Source: Microbulbifer thermotolerans (GTDB taxonomy: Bacteria > Pseudomonadota > Gammaproteobacteria > Pseudomonadales > Cellvibrionaceae). Taken from it: a DNA stretch of 64,000 nucleotides. Position numbers and translations under genes: made by a program. This document shows, piece by piece, positions 1 through 6,828 of this stretch. Under the pieces are notes generated by a model. It ran no database searches. It was not told where the DNA came from and saw nothing but the letters and a program-made list of their open reading frames with translations. Location of the stretch: the NCBI RefSeq assembly GCF_900112305.1, contig NZ_FOKT01000006.1:124001-188000 (forward strand), written 5' to 3'. How positions within the stretch are numbered: the first letter of the stretch is position 1; each line of letters opens with the position of its first letter.

Positions 1-71
1 AAGGCCAGTCAGAGGGACACAAAACTCGCCGCTTTGCTGCGGTTTTCGTGCTCCTGCTGGCAGTGTTATGC
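1..71 (+). repeat. Integron attC recombination site, right part
   Basis: The R' core GTTATGC is at 65-71. The preceding bases fold back imperfectly: GCCAGTCAG near the start pairs with CTGCTGGC at 54-61 with one unpaired base left over, and AGGGACACAAAAC pairs with GGTTTTCGTGCTCCT. Long imperfect hairpins with extrahelical bases and a GTTRRRY core are typical of integron attC sites. The R'' core that should open the site lies just off the left edge, and the window starts directly at the AAGGCC that normally follows it. The site would separate an upstream cassette from the small gene at 88. Confidence 0.72.
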
Positions 72-87
72 ATCTTAGTGACTTGAA

Positions 88-378
88 GTGAATAATGTAG
101 AAATGGAAGAAAAGAAGAAATTCCCTAAGGAAATCGCAATTGCACTGGCTGTCGTCGGTGTGCTAGTTTCACTGGCTCCAGTTGCCATCATTCAAAATGA
201 GGCAGCAGTTTTACCCGTAATATTTGGCCTTTTAATGAACTTCGTTCTTATACCTTCTATATTTCTACTGTTTGGCGGTATCCAGAAACTACGTGATAAG
301 CAGTTCAACTTGTGGAACGCATACTACCTTGGGCTCTTTGTTGCCATAGTTTTGGCGGTACAAAAGCTGGCTGCGTAG
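88..378 (+). CDS. Small integral membrane protein in an integron cassette
   Basis: This 96-residue hypothetical protein has a short charged N-terminus rich in Lys and Glu, followed by three hydrophobic stretches at about residues 16-35, 42-65 and 75-95, so it is probably a three-helix inner-membrane protein. It starts with GTG; an ATG at 103 in the same frame would give 91 residues, and neither start has a convincing ribosome binding site, which is common for cassette genes. It lies between an attC end at 65-71 and the opening of another attC at 386, the arrangement of a mobile integron gene cassette. I do not recognise the family and assign no function. Confidence 0.65.
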   Translation: MNNVEMEEKKKFPKEIAIALAVVGVLVSLAPVAIIQNEAAVLPVIFGLLMNFVLIPSIFLLFGGIQKLRDKQFNLWNAYYLGLFVAIVLAVQKLAA

Positions 379-385
379 TGGCTAT

Positions 386-524
386 GCATAACAAGGCCGG
401 GCCGTTTGCTCCAGGTCTTTGTCCCTTCGCGGGATATCTTATCTTGTGCGCATATTGCGGGGTAGTGAATCATCCTTTCTGTTAGTTTACCCGCGCGTGA
501 TCTAGGAGCGGGCCACGGTTAGAC
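386..524 (+). repeat. Second integron attC site, degenerate or interrupted
   Basis: An R'' core GCATAAC at 386-392 follows the cassette gene by seven bases and is followed by AAGGCC, as in the first site. A possible R' core, GTTAGAC, is at 518-524, preceded by GGAGCGGGCC, which partly complements GGGCCGTTTGCTCC at 398-411. The right half is doubtful because it touches what looks like the end of a decayed insertion sequence. The left half is the secure part. Confidence 0.5.
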
Positions 525-562
525 TGATAGTCGCCAAACATTCAGTCTAAAAGGAGATAACC

Positions 563-750
563 GTGACCCACGATAATGAGAATACAGCAGCAATATCAGC
601 TATGGCTGAAATCCTTTCTGATCAAGGATTTGATGGGCTGGCCTCGGCTTTCCTGGTTCTGCTCAACGAGCTGATGTTGATAGAATGAGATCAGTACCCG
701 GGAGCGCCCTTCTGCGAGCGTTCATAGAGTCGTTGGGGCTATGTCGTACA
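563..750 (+). pseudogene. IS256-family transposase remnant, N-terminal part
   Basis: A good ribosome binding site (AAGGAG) precedes a GTG at 563. The reading frame gives 41 residues ending LVLLNELMLIE before a TGA at 686-688. Reading through the stop in the same frame gives DQYPGAPFCERS, another stop, and SRWGYV. From memory, IS256-type (mutator) transposases have a similar N-terminal pattern of FDG, LLNE, IER, then LGA, YERS and a GYANG-like stretch. The rest of the transposase is missing. It is interpreted as a decayed IS inserted at or beside the integron array; assignment rests on motif order only. Confidence 0.55.
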
Positions 751-1119
751 AGATTCGGTATTTGCATATAGTTAACCTCGCTTTTGTCAAGGTTTTTTTA
801 GTGTGGCCCATAATTTGTTGATTTGTCAGTATTTATAGCGTTGGTTAAATTTTCTCCACAAAAGGGTTGTGCTGGTTATACGGGCGCTGGAGGCGTTTGT
901 AAGCGGAATATACATAGAGTTATCCACTGTATCTGTGGACGATATGGATGAGAATGAGGTGGCTATCAGCTGGGGTGTCTTTGCTTCGCCACTACCTGTA
1001 GGCAAGAGCGCCCCGACTTGATTGGGTGTGTAGGTATTCGAGGTATCTATGCTGGCCGGGCTTGTTCGCTACTTACACTGTGAGCAAGCCCGGCTGAAAA
1101 GTTACTTCTCGCTGACTGC
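751..1119. other. Non-coding AT-rich stretch
   Basis: No reading frame with a ribosome binding site and no clear repeat is visible here. It separates the IS remnant from the OmpA remnant and has the same low GC as the rest of the accessory patch. Confidence 0.4.
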
Positions 1120-1353
1120 TCAGCAGAAGCGCATTTCTACCCGCCGGTTCTGGGCGCGACCGCTTTCAGCCTCATTGCTTGCTACCGGTTGTTGTTCTCC
1201 ATAACCTTTTGCTGTCAATCTGGTGGCATCGACCCCGTTTTGGATTAGGAAAGCGCGTACAGCTTCGGCTCGTTCACTGGATAGTTGCAGGTTGTAGTCG
1301 TCGTTGCCACGGCTGTCTGTGTGGTCCGCAATTTCCACTTTCGGGTTTGCGGT
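1120..1353 (-). pseudogene. OmpA C-terminal (peptidoglycan-binding) domain fragment
   Basis: The minus strand encodes about 78 residues beginning TANPKVEIADHTDSRG and ending RRVEMRFC. This is the second half of an OmpA_C domain, with the Asp and Arg positions (HTDSRG, LSSERA) that contact meso-diaminopimelate. A TGA at 1354-1356 directly precedes the fragment and no beta-barrel, linker or signal peptide follows upstream, so a GTG at 1338 would give only a 72-residue stub. A complete OmpA-like protein would be over 200 residues. It is read as a 3' gene remnant left by a rearrangement at the accessory patch. Confidence 0.7.
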
Positions 1354-1422
1354 TCAGGTAGTGTTAGCGATTCGGACCGATTTCTAACTGCTTGAGTCTC
1401 GCTAGTTGGTGGTCATCAGTGC

Positions 1423-1610
1423 GATAAGATGTAAATTGCGGTTCCGTATCAATTGCAGGAGCAGACTATTCTCCGTGGCCCTTTATTCCAATAGTGCTTC
1501 CCCAGGATGACCTGGCACTGTTGATTGCGGATATTCTGTCTTTATGCCGGCAACTGAAGGAGGGTGCTCTTTTGATGAACCAGCAAATTGATCGAAAGAC
1601 GTTAGGCTAG
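1423..1610 (+). pseudogene. Possible 3' remnant of a membrane-protein gene
   Basis: An open stretch ends at a TAG at 1608-1610 and encodes a C-terminus that includes PFIPIVLPQDDLALLIADI and then LCRQLKEGALLMNQQID. It has a hydrophobic segment and a short amphipathic tail, reminiscent of the end of DUF2975-type small membrane proteins, but there is no start codon with a ribosome binding site and the frame is closed upstream. The assignment is weak; it may be chance. Confidence 0.25.
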
Positions 1611-1711
1611 ATAAAAGAAGCTGTATCCATGTGCGTGATCTTTTTGCAACTTATAAACCGTGTGAAATGTCCTCGGGTGGTGGTCTCCATTATTGATATA
1701 AGGAAGAAAAG

Positions 1712-2284
1712 ATGTTGACTGACAGGGCAAAAAAGTATCTGGCGACTCTCGAACGGGTGCCCTCTATTCCGACTAGAGAGATAGAGCGCATTCTGTCTGA
1801 TAATGAATATCCATGTATTCCAGAATGGCTAGAATTTCATGACAGATTTTCCGGGTATATAGAGCCTTTGGGGCTGGATAGGGCCGTGTGGGGATTGGCC
1901 CATAATTCTCCTGTCTGGATGGATTCATTTTCTGTCGATGTTGAATGCGACAAAATAGAAGGAACTTTTGAGGTTGTCTGCGCAGATGTTCATCCTTCAT
2001 ATAATTATACTATTGATGATAGGGGGCATTTTTTCGGATTGGCTTCAGAATCTTTTGAAATTTATGTAGAACGCAAAGCGGTTGGTTTTTTATTTTCGAA
2101 AGCGGGAAGTGTGAGACCGATTAGAGTGGCGGATATCGAAGATGAAGTTATTGGGCATATACTGAATAAGGAAAATCTCATTTCTGAGGCGACAGATAAA
2201 TTTTTCACTTATTATCGGTATGATAATTACCTTTGCGTGCAGAATTCTGAAAATTTATCGATAAATGGCTGGATTATAGTTTAG
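1712..2284 (+). CDS. Hypothetical 190-aa cytoplasmic protein, possibly immunity-like
   Basis: A clear ribosome binding site (AAGGAAG) precedes the ATG. The protein has no signal peptide and no membrane segment. It is acidic and rich in aromatic residues. An early segment, IPTREIERILSDNEYPCIP followed by EWLEFHDRFSGYIEPLG, recalls the N-terminus of SMI1/KNR4 (SUKH) immunity proteins, where an IP-x-x-x-x-F-x-x-x-x-G pattern is common. That resemblance is an inference from a short stretch, and no toxin gene is adjacent. Its base composition is AT-rich like the surrounding island. The gene points toward the TIR-domain gene (convergent, 571 bp apart), so they do not form an operon. Confidence 0.6.
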   Translation: MLTDRAKKYLATLERVPSIPTREIERILSDNEYPCIPEWLEFHDRFSGYIEPLGLDRAVWGLAHNSPVWMDSFSVDVECDKIEGTFEVVCADVHPSYNYTIDDRGHFFGLASESFEIYVERKAVGFLFSKAGSVRPIRVADIEDEVIGHILNKENLISEATDKFFTYYRYDNYLCVQNSENLSINGWIIV

Positions 2285-2544
2285 GGTGGAGAGTAATGAA
2301 CGCCTACAAATGAAGGATGGGAAAAATGAGCATGTAGTATATGCGCGGCCATAGGTAAAAGTTACCATCACTGAGTAGTTGGTATGTTGAGTGGGTTGAA
2401 TGGACAGTATCAATCAGAAATTTGAAGTGGCATTCGATGTTTCGATTCGGGTAGAGGTGCAGATTGATCCTTAGCTACTCGAGAACGGGTACTAATCATC
2501 AAGAGCGCTTGATGGGTTCGTTTGAGTGCTGTCATTGCTTCTGG

Positions 2545-2660
2545 GCGCTTAAACAATGGATGGATATTTCGGAAACGCACGGGTGCTTCCCTGTAGCGCC
2601 GACGGGTATGCCCTTGTGCCCGATAGTTTTGAAAAATCCACCCCGCAGCCTGTGATTCTC
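2545..2660 (-). repeat. Degenerate copy of the palindromic intergenic element
   Basis: The stretch contains ATATTTCGGAAACGCACGGG followed by TGCTTCCCTGTAGCGCCGACGG and a closing GATAGTTTTGAAA. This matches the centre of the palindromic element family in inverted orientation, with many substitutions. The terminal inverted repeats are not recognisable here. Confidence 0.55.
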
Positions 2661-2855
2661 ATTTTGGACGTTTCTTTATTATTCAGGAACGAAATAATCT
2701 GTTGTTCCTTAGATATTTTTTATATTCACTGTCTCGGGTTACATCTTCTTTCTTTAGAAAGTCTAAGACTTTGCGTTAATTGGTTTAACATGCTCTGATT
2801 TTAATTGGTCGCGTATGGTTAAATTTATAGAAAGACAGTTTACCAGTCTTTTTAA

Positions 2856-3458
2856 TTACAGATTGCCTATGGCGTCGATCAGTGACTGAAGAGCGGATTC
2901 TGTAATAATAAAATCGCCTTTGTCCCAGGCTAGAGGATCATGTTTCGCTTGGAACTTTGCGGCACTTACTCGTTGAACAGGGACGCCATTTAGTACTAAG
3001 GATGAATTTCCTGAGAGATCTAGAACAATACCTTTAAGCGGTCTTTGTAGTGGGCGGCGTTTGCTTTCGCTTATGAACTGGCTCCACTCTTGCATGCACC
3101 ACTGGCTGTGGGCAAATTCGTCTGTATACACAAAAATCATCGCTTTGGCTTCTGACATGGCCTTGGTGTAGAGCTCATTCCAGTCAGTTCTTCTGGCGCC
3201 AATGGGTATGGCTCCCGTTGGGGATCGCATATGTGAGCGATAATCTGGTGAGACAAAAGCGACATTTGGGGGCGGGACAGCATTTCCAAATGTATTTGCA
3301 TGCATGGTATTACCAGATCGGGATACAACAGAATCTAGGTATACAGCATTTACGTGATACAAATTGTAATGTTTCATTAATTTGTCCCGTAGCCAATGGG
3401 CAAATGTAGAGCCGTGATTAACCATTGCAAAACTGAGTAGAATGAGCGTGTTGTCCAT
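2856..3458 (-). CDS. Solitary TIR-domain protein
   Basis: This 200-residue protein opens with LILLSFA, a plausible first beta strand of a Toll/interleukin-1 receptor fold. It continues with LYTKAMSEAKAMIFVYTDEF and then HSQWCMQEW. The S-x-W-C-x-x-E motif at residues 118-124 is typical of TIR domains, and Glu124 sits where NADase-type TIR domains carry their catalytic glutamate. There is no signal peptide, membrane segment or attached sensor domain, so the protein is essentially one TIR-like domain. Bacterial TIR proteins act as NAD-consuming antiphage effectors or as secreted effectors; which applies here cannot be told from sequence. No partner gene (Thoeris, CBASS or prokaryotic Argonaute) is nearby. 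The start ATG is 3458. Confidence 0.7.
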   Translation of the reverse strand: MDNTLILLSFAMVNHGSTFAHWLRDKLMKHYNLYHVNAVYLDSVVSRSGNTMHANTFGNAVPPPNVAFVSPDYRSHMRSPTGAIPIGARRTDWNELYTKAMSEAKAMIFVYTDEFAHSQWCMQEWSQFISESKRRPLQRPLKGIVLDLSGNSSLVLNGVPVQRVSAAKFQAKHDPLAWDKGDFIITESALQSLIDAIGNL

Positions 3459-4032
3459 ATGAATACCTTTCGGTTTGATGAGTTAGACTTTAATTAATTC
3501 GAATAAGTACGGCAGTAGAAGGTAGGTCTCTATTTATTTATTGGAACTGCTGCTATAGCGCAGTTCAAATTTTCTTGTTTAAATGCTCAGTGATTGACGG
3601 TGCTGGGCAATATGGGCACGGAAATAGGTGGTTTGACTAAAATTTACCTGTTGGATCTTAGAGAGTATCCCAGCACGATGATTTCTTGGGAGCACTTTAT
3701 GGACTGCGAGTTTCTATCCGATTGTTTCATATGGCTATGAAAAGTATGTGATGCAAGTTAGGTTTTACATGTTTTTCTGAGTTGTCTTGGGGTTGGCGTC
3801 CTATTTTGGCGTCAAATACTGCATAAGACAGCCGTAAAATATTTGTATTCAATGATCTGATTTTCAGCTTGAGTGGACTCTTCCCTGTATTCGATGCGTG
3901 AATATAAAGGCCACGTTAGTCATTTTTTGTTTTTGCAGCGCGAGATAACATACAGTAAATCATGTTTTTCTTTTTTTAAGCTAATTTTTGTTGCGACCTA
4001 TATTCAATCAATGTCAGCAATAGGGCTTTCGA
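3459..4032. other. AT-rich gene-free region upstream of the TIR gene
   Basis: About 570 bases without a supported gene. It must hold the TIR gene promoter on the minus strand. No repeat, terminator or RNA gene is recognised. Confidence 0.4.
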
Positions 4033-4391
4033 ATGGATAAGGCAGAACTTAGAAGTTTCTCTGAGCCGGATGAAGTGCGAGAGTTTCCAAAGGTAAGGGT
4101 AGAGTTGATGAAGATCGGTGGCGGTGTCGTCGGCCGCGCTATTTTCGAGCCGGGCTGGCGATGGTCGGAATCAGTGAGGCCGATTTTAAATACACAGAGC
4201 TGTGATGCACCGCATTTTCAATATTAAGTTTTCGGCAGATTGAGGATATTAATGGATGACGGCACAGAGTTTGATTGTAAGCCCGGTGATGTGCTGTTAC
4301 TTCCCACGGGACACGATGCTGGGTGGTAGGGAATGAGCCGGTAGTGGTTGTGGATTTCCAGGGAATGGCAGACTACGGCAAAGGAGAGTAA
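4033..4391 (+). pseudogene. Broken cupin-domain protein gene
   Basis: The first frame reads MDKAELRSFSEPDE to CDAPHFQY and stops at TAA 4225-4227. In the same frame after the stop come GRLRILMDDGTEFDCKPGD and VLLLPTGHDAGW, ending at TAG 4327-4329. A one-base shift then restores VGNEPVVVVDFQGM and ADYGKGE with a TAA at 4389-4391. Joined together these form one small cupin of about 118 residues with the usual pattern: a His before the first strand pair, a G-D turn, then LPTGHDAGW. There is thus an in-frame stop plus a frameshift, so the gene is inactive unless sequencing errors are involved. Confidence 0.7.
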
Positions 4392-4448
4392 GTGCCGTTC
4401 CCCGGCGTCGAGTAAAGGCCACTTTGGACATCGGGAAAACCGATATCC

Positions 4449-4757
4449 TCAGTTCCGGTCCGGGCGGTCTGAAATAATTAAGCCGCTGTCTGGATCCACT
4501 TCCAGCGCGCGCGGCTTGCCTCCGTAAAGCGCTTTTATTTTCCAACGTCCTCCGGCAAACGTTGCTTCGGTAATCGGTCTAAAACCGAGGTTGTGTAGTT
4601 TGCTGCGAATAGTGGAGTAATCTAGGGCGATTTCGGAGGGTTTATCGCCATACAGATCGGGGCTATCGTAAATCGGAGCCGGGGTGTTGGGGTTCAGGTT
4701 CGGGGGAATGGGAAAGGTTAGGGCGTTTACGAGCAATACCGTGGCAACAAAACTCAT
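4449..4757 (-). CDS. Small exported PepSY-like protein
   Basis: The protein is 102 residues with a short hydrophobic N-terminus (FVATVLLVNALTF), then a proline-rich stretch, then a compact domain ending KALYGGKPRALEVDPDSGLI. The closing V-D-P-D-S-G-L-I pattern is that of PepSY-type small periplasmic domains, in which a beta hairpin ends with VD-x-x-TG. An ATG at 4757 is preceded by GGAG. It probably acts in the periplasm; no substrate or partner can be proposed. The neighbouring short lipoprotein gene at 5170 is in the same direction but separated by repeat elements. Confidence 0.6.
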   Translation of the reverse strand: MSFVATVLLVNALTFPIPPNLNPNTPAPIYDSPDLYGDKPSEIALDYSTIRSKLHNLGFRPITEATFAGGRWKIKALYGGKPRALEVDPDSGLIISDRPDRN

Positions 4758-4845
4758 GTGTAACTCCTCTCACTACCCAGAATACTGATTGATAATGTGA
4801 GGAGACCAAAATTCCCATATTTATTCGGGCAGAATTCCGCACTAG

Positions 4846-4930
4846 GGAACCTCTGATTCATTTACGTGAACACATCCGCCCCCGAAGAACCTCTGCTACC
4901 AGGAAATGAATTATTCAGAGGTTTCCCAGG
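4846..4930 (+). repeat. Short deletion derivative of the palindromic element
   Basis: It begins GGGAACCTCTGATTCATTT and ends AATGAATTATTCAGAGG, so both terminal inverted repeats are present, but the palindromic core is gone. The internal CACATCCGCCCCCGAAG and ACCTCTG also occur at the right end of the large copy near 32470-32495. Confidence 0.7.
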
Positions 4931-5125
4931 TACCTCTGATTAATCGTATAAACACTGTTGGCAGTTCCGTGGTGCTCGGGTGGTGGGATGGATATTTCGA
5001 AAACGCGCAAGTATTTCCCTGTCGCTCCGCTGGGCACGTCTTTGTATCCGGCGGTTTCGAATGTTCAATCTCATTGCCCGAGCACCTCATTTGGGTAAGG
5101 TGCCTCTTTATCCTACAGGAACGAA
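4930..5125 (-). repeat. Diverged copy of the palindromic element
   Basis: This copy directly abuts the short derivative. It starts GGTACCTCTGATTAATCG and contains the core GGATATTTCGAAAACGCGCA and GTATCCGGCGGTTTCGAA in inverted orientation. It ends near a weak GGAACGAATT match. Tandem placement of two family members suggests nested insertion. Confidence 0.65.
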
Positions 5126-5169
5126 TTAACCAGAAATTCTTTGGTATTGAGACGCAGCGGGCAGATGAT

Positions 5170-5598
5170 TCACTGCCCGCTCTGTTCCAGACGTTGCTGA
5201 ATCATGCGGCACCATTCTTCGCTTCCGCCGTCAGGTCCGTGGGTTCCGTCGCCGCCGGTGAGTTTGTCTATCGCCAGGAACCATTCATCGGTTCCGACTT
5301 CCGGCAGGCCGGCGGGGTAGAGTTCGGCCATGTCGCCGTTTTGCATCGTTATTACTTGCTCGTGTACCCATACAAACCACTCCGGCGTGCAGATGGTGGC
5401 CGCGGCGCTATCGTCAGATGGGGGTTCCGCGGATTCGGGTGGGGCAGGTGGCGTAACCGGTTCTTCCATCATCTCGGTGGCGCCTTGATCCGGCGGTGTA
5501 GTCTGGTGATCGCCGGGATCGTGGGTATCACTGTTGCGGCCGCAGCCGGCTAGGCCGATGGTGAGTACGAGTGCGATGAGTGCTAGGTGGTGGTACAT
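5170..5598 (-). CDS. Small lipoprotein of unknown function
   Basis: The 142-residue product has a lipoprotein signal peptide ending LAG-C, with the lipid-bearing cysteine at residue 19. A proline- and acid-rich linker (about residues 28-65) leads to a folded C-terminal part of about 75 residues that begins ICTPEWFVWVHEQVITMQNG and contains two cysteines that could form a disulfide. I do not recognise the domain. The protein should be anchored in the outer or inner membrane facing the periplasm. The gene is divergent from the iron-uptake operon, with the Fur box at 5684 between them. Confidence 0.7.
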   Translation of the reverse strand: MYHHLALIALVLTIGLAGCGRNSDTHDPGDHQTTPPDQGATEMMEEPVTPPAPPESAEPPSDDSAAATICTPEWFVWVHEQVITMQNGDMAELYPAGLPEVGTDEWFLAIDKLTGGDGTHGPDGGSEEWCRMIQQRLEQSGQ

Positions 5599-5683
5599 GG
5601 GGCCTCCGCAAGTCGCCGTTTGTTTCTAAGCATAGGTGGAATTTGGCGGCACTGCAGGCGGTTGACTTTATCTGGGGTAAAAA

Positions 5684-5698
5684 TGAGAATGTTTCTCA
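5684..5698. promoter_or_regulatory. Fur box
   Basis: TGAGAATGTTTCTCA is a 7-1-7 inverted repeat close to the Fur consensus TGATAATNATTATCA. It ends 25 bases before the first start codon of the ferric-iron-binding protein, a position suited to repression of that gene under iron sufficiency. Confidence 0.7.
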
Positions 5699-5723
5699 AC
5701 TTACTGGAGCAGGGCATGGATTA

Positions 5724-6758
5724 ATGATGCGTATCCGATCTTTTTCTTTCATCGCAATGTTTGTTGCAGGACTGGGCAGTGCGGTTGCGGTTTGTGCTGC
5801 GGAGCGGGTGAATATCTATTCCTACCGCCAGCCGTTTCTGATCGAGCCGGTGCTGGACAAGTTTACAGAGGAAACTGGCATCGAAACCAAGGTCGTTTAT
5901 GCGAAAAGCGGCCTGAATGAGCGGCTGCAGCGGGAGGGACGCAACAGCCCGGCGGATCTGGTGCTGACTTCCGATACCCGCAACCTGATGGATTTGCTCG
6001 CCAAGGGCTTGACCCAGCCGGTGCGCAGTGACGTGCTGGAAGGGAATATCCCCGCACAGTTTCGCGATGAGAACGGAAATTGGTTTGGCCTGACGACACG
6101 CGCGCGTTTGATCTATGCCTCTAAGGAGCGGGTCAAGCCCGGTGAGATTACCCGCTATGAGGATCTGGCGGACCCCAAGTGGAAAGGCCGTATCTGCATT
6201 CGCAGTGGCAAACACCCCTACAATCTATCCTTATTTGCCTCCATGATTGCCCACCACGGTGAGGCGGAGACCAAAAAGTGGCTGCAGGGACTGAAAGCGA
6301 ATCTAGCGCGCAAACCCCAAGGGAACGATCGCGCCCAGGTAAAAGCGATTAAGGAAGGGGTGTGCGATCTGTCTCTGGGCAACAGCTACTACTTTGGCAA
6401 GATGATCACCAATACCGAGCAGCCGGAGCAGATTGAGTGGGCCAAATCGGTCAATCTGGTGTTCCCCAACCAGCAGGATCGCGGCACCCATATGTTTGTT
6501 TCCGGAGCGGTGCTCACCAAGCATGCCCCCAACCGGGAAAACGCGGTCAAATTGCTGGAGTTCCTGAGTGGCTCTGAAGCCCAGTACCTGTATGCGGAGA
6601 AAAACTTCGAATTCCCCGTGCGGCCTGGTACGAAACGCTCCGAGCTGATCGAGGAATATATGGGCGAGTTTAAGGAAGATAGTTTAAGCCTGACGGAAAT
6701 CGGCGCCCTGGTACCTGCTGCCTCTCGTCTGGTGGACGAGGTGGGCTTCGATTTTTAA
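5724..6758 (+). CDS. fbpA: Ferric iron ABC transporter, periplasmic binding protein
   Basis: The 344-residue protein binds Fe3+ in the periplasm and hands it to the FbpB-type permease. A signal peptide with a hydrophobic core FIAMFVAGLGSAVAV and an A-x-A-like end is followed by VNIYSYRQ, the usual opening of the mature protein. The tyrosine pair in GNSYYFGKM at about residues 222-223 matches the iron-coordinating tyrosines of the FbpA/IdiA/FutA family. The frame is open farther upstream, but ATG 5724 (or 5727) begins the signal peptide, and GGAG lies upstream. A Fur box precedes the gene and a terminator hairpin separates it from the permease gene, so the binding protein is probably made in excess. 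Confidence 0.9.
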   Translation: MMRIRSFSFIAMFVAGLGSAVAVCAAERVNIYSYRQPFLIEPVLDKFTEETGIETKVVYAKSGLNERLQREGRNSPADLVLTSDTRNLMDLLAKGLTQPVRSDVLEGNIPAQFRDENGNWFGLTTRARLIYASKERVKPGEITRYEDLADPKWKGRICIRSGKHPYNLSLFASMIAHHGEAETKKWLQGLKANLARKPQGNDRAQVKAIKEGVCDLSLGNSYYFGKMITNTEQPEQIEWAKSVNLVFPNQQDRGTHMFVSGAVLTKHAPNRENAVKLLEFLSGSEAQYLYAEKNFEFPVRPGTKRSELIEEYMGEFKEDSLSLTEIGALVPAASRLVDEVGFDF

Positions 6759-6785
6759 AATCGTGGGACCCGATTAATTGTTGTG

Positions 6786-6822
6786 GCGCGGCCCCCGCTT
6801 TCCGGCGGGAGCCGCGTTTTTT
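6786..6822 (+). terminator. Intrinsic terminator or attenuator between fbpA and fbpB
   Basis: A GC-rich hairpin GCGGCCCCCGC / GCGGGAGCCGC with a small loop is followed by six T residues. The permease start codon follows within ten bases, so read-through is needed for permease expression unless a promoter overlaps. Confidence 0.8.
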
Positions 6823-6828
6823 GATTCT

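Noticed and set aside
2400-2474. 24-codon frame MDSINQKFEVAFDVSIR
   Set aside because: No ribosome binding site and no similar product known; too short to support.
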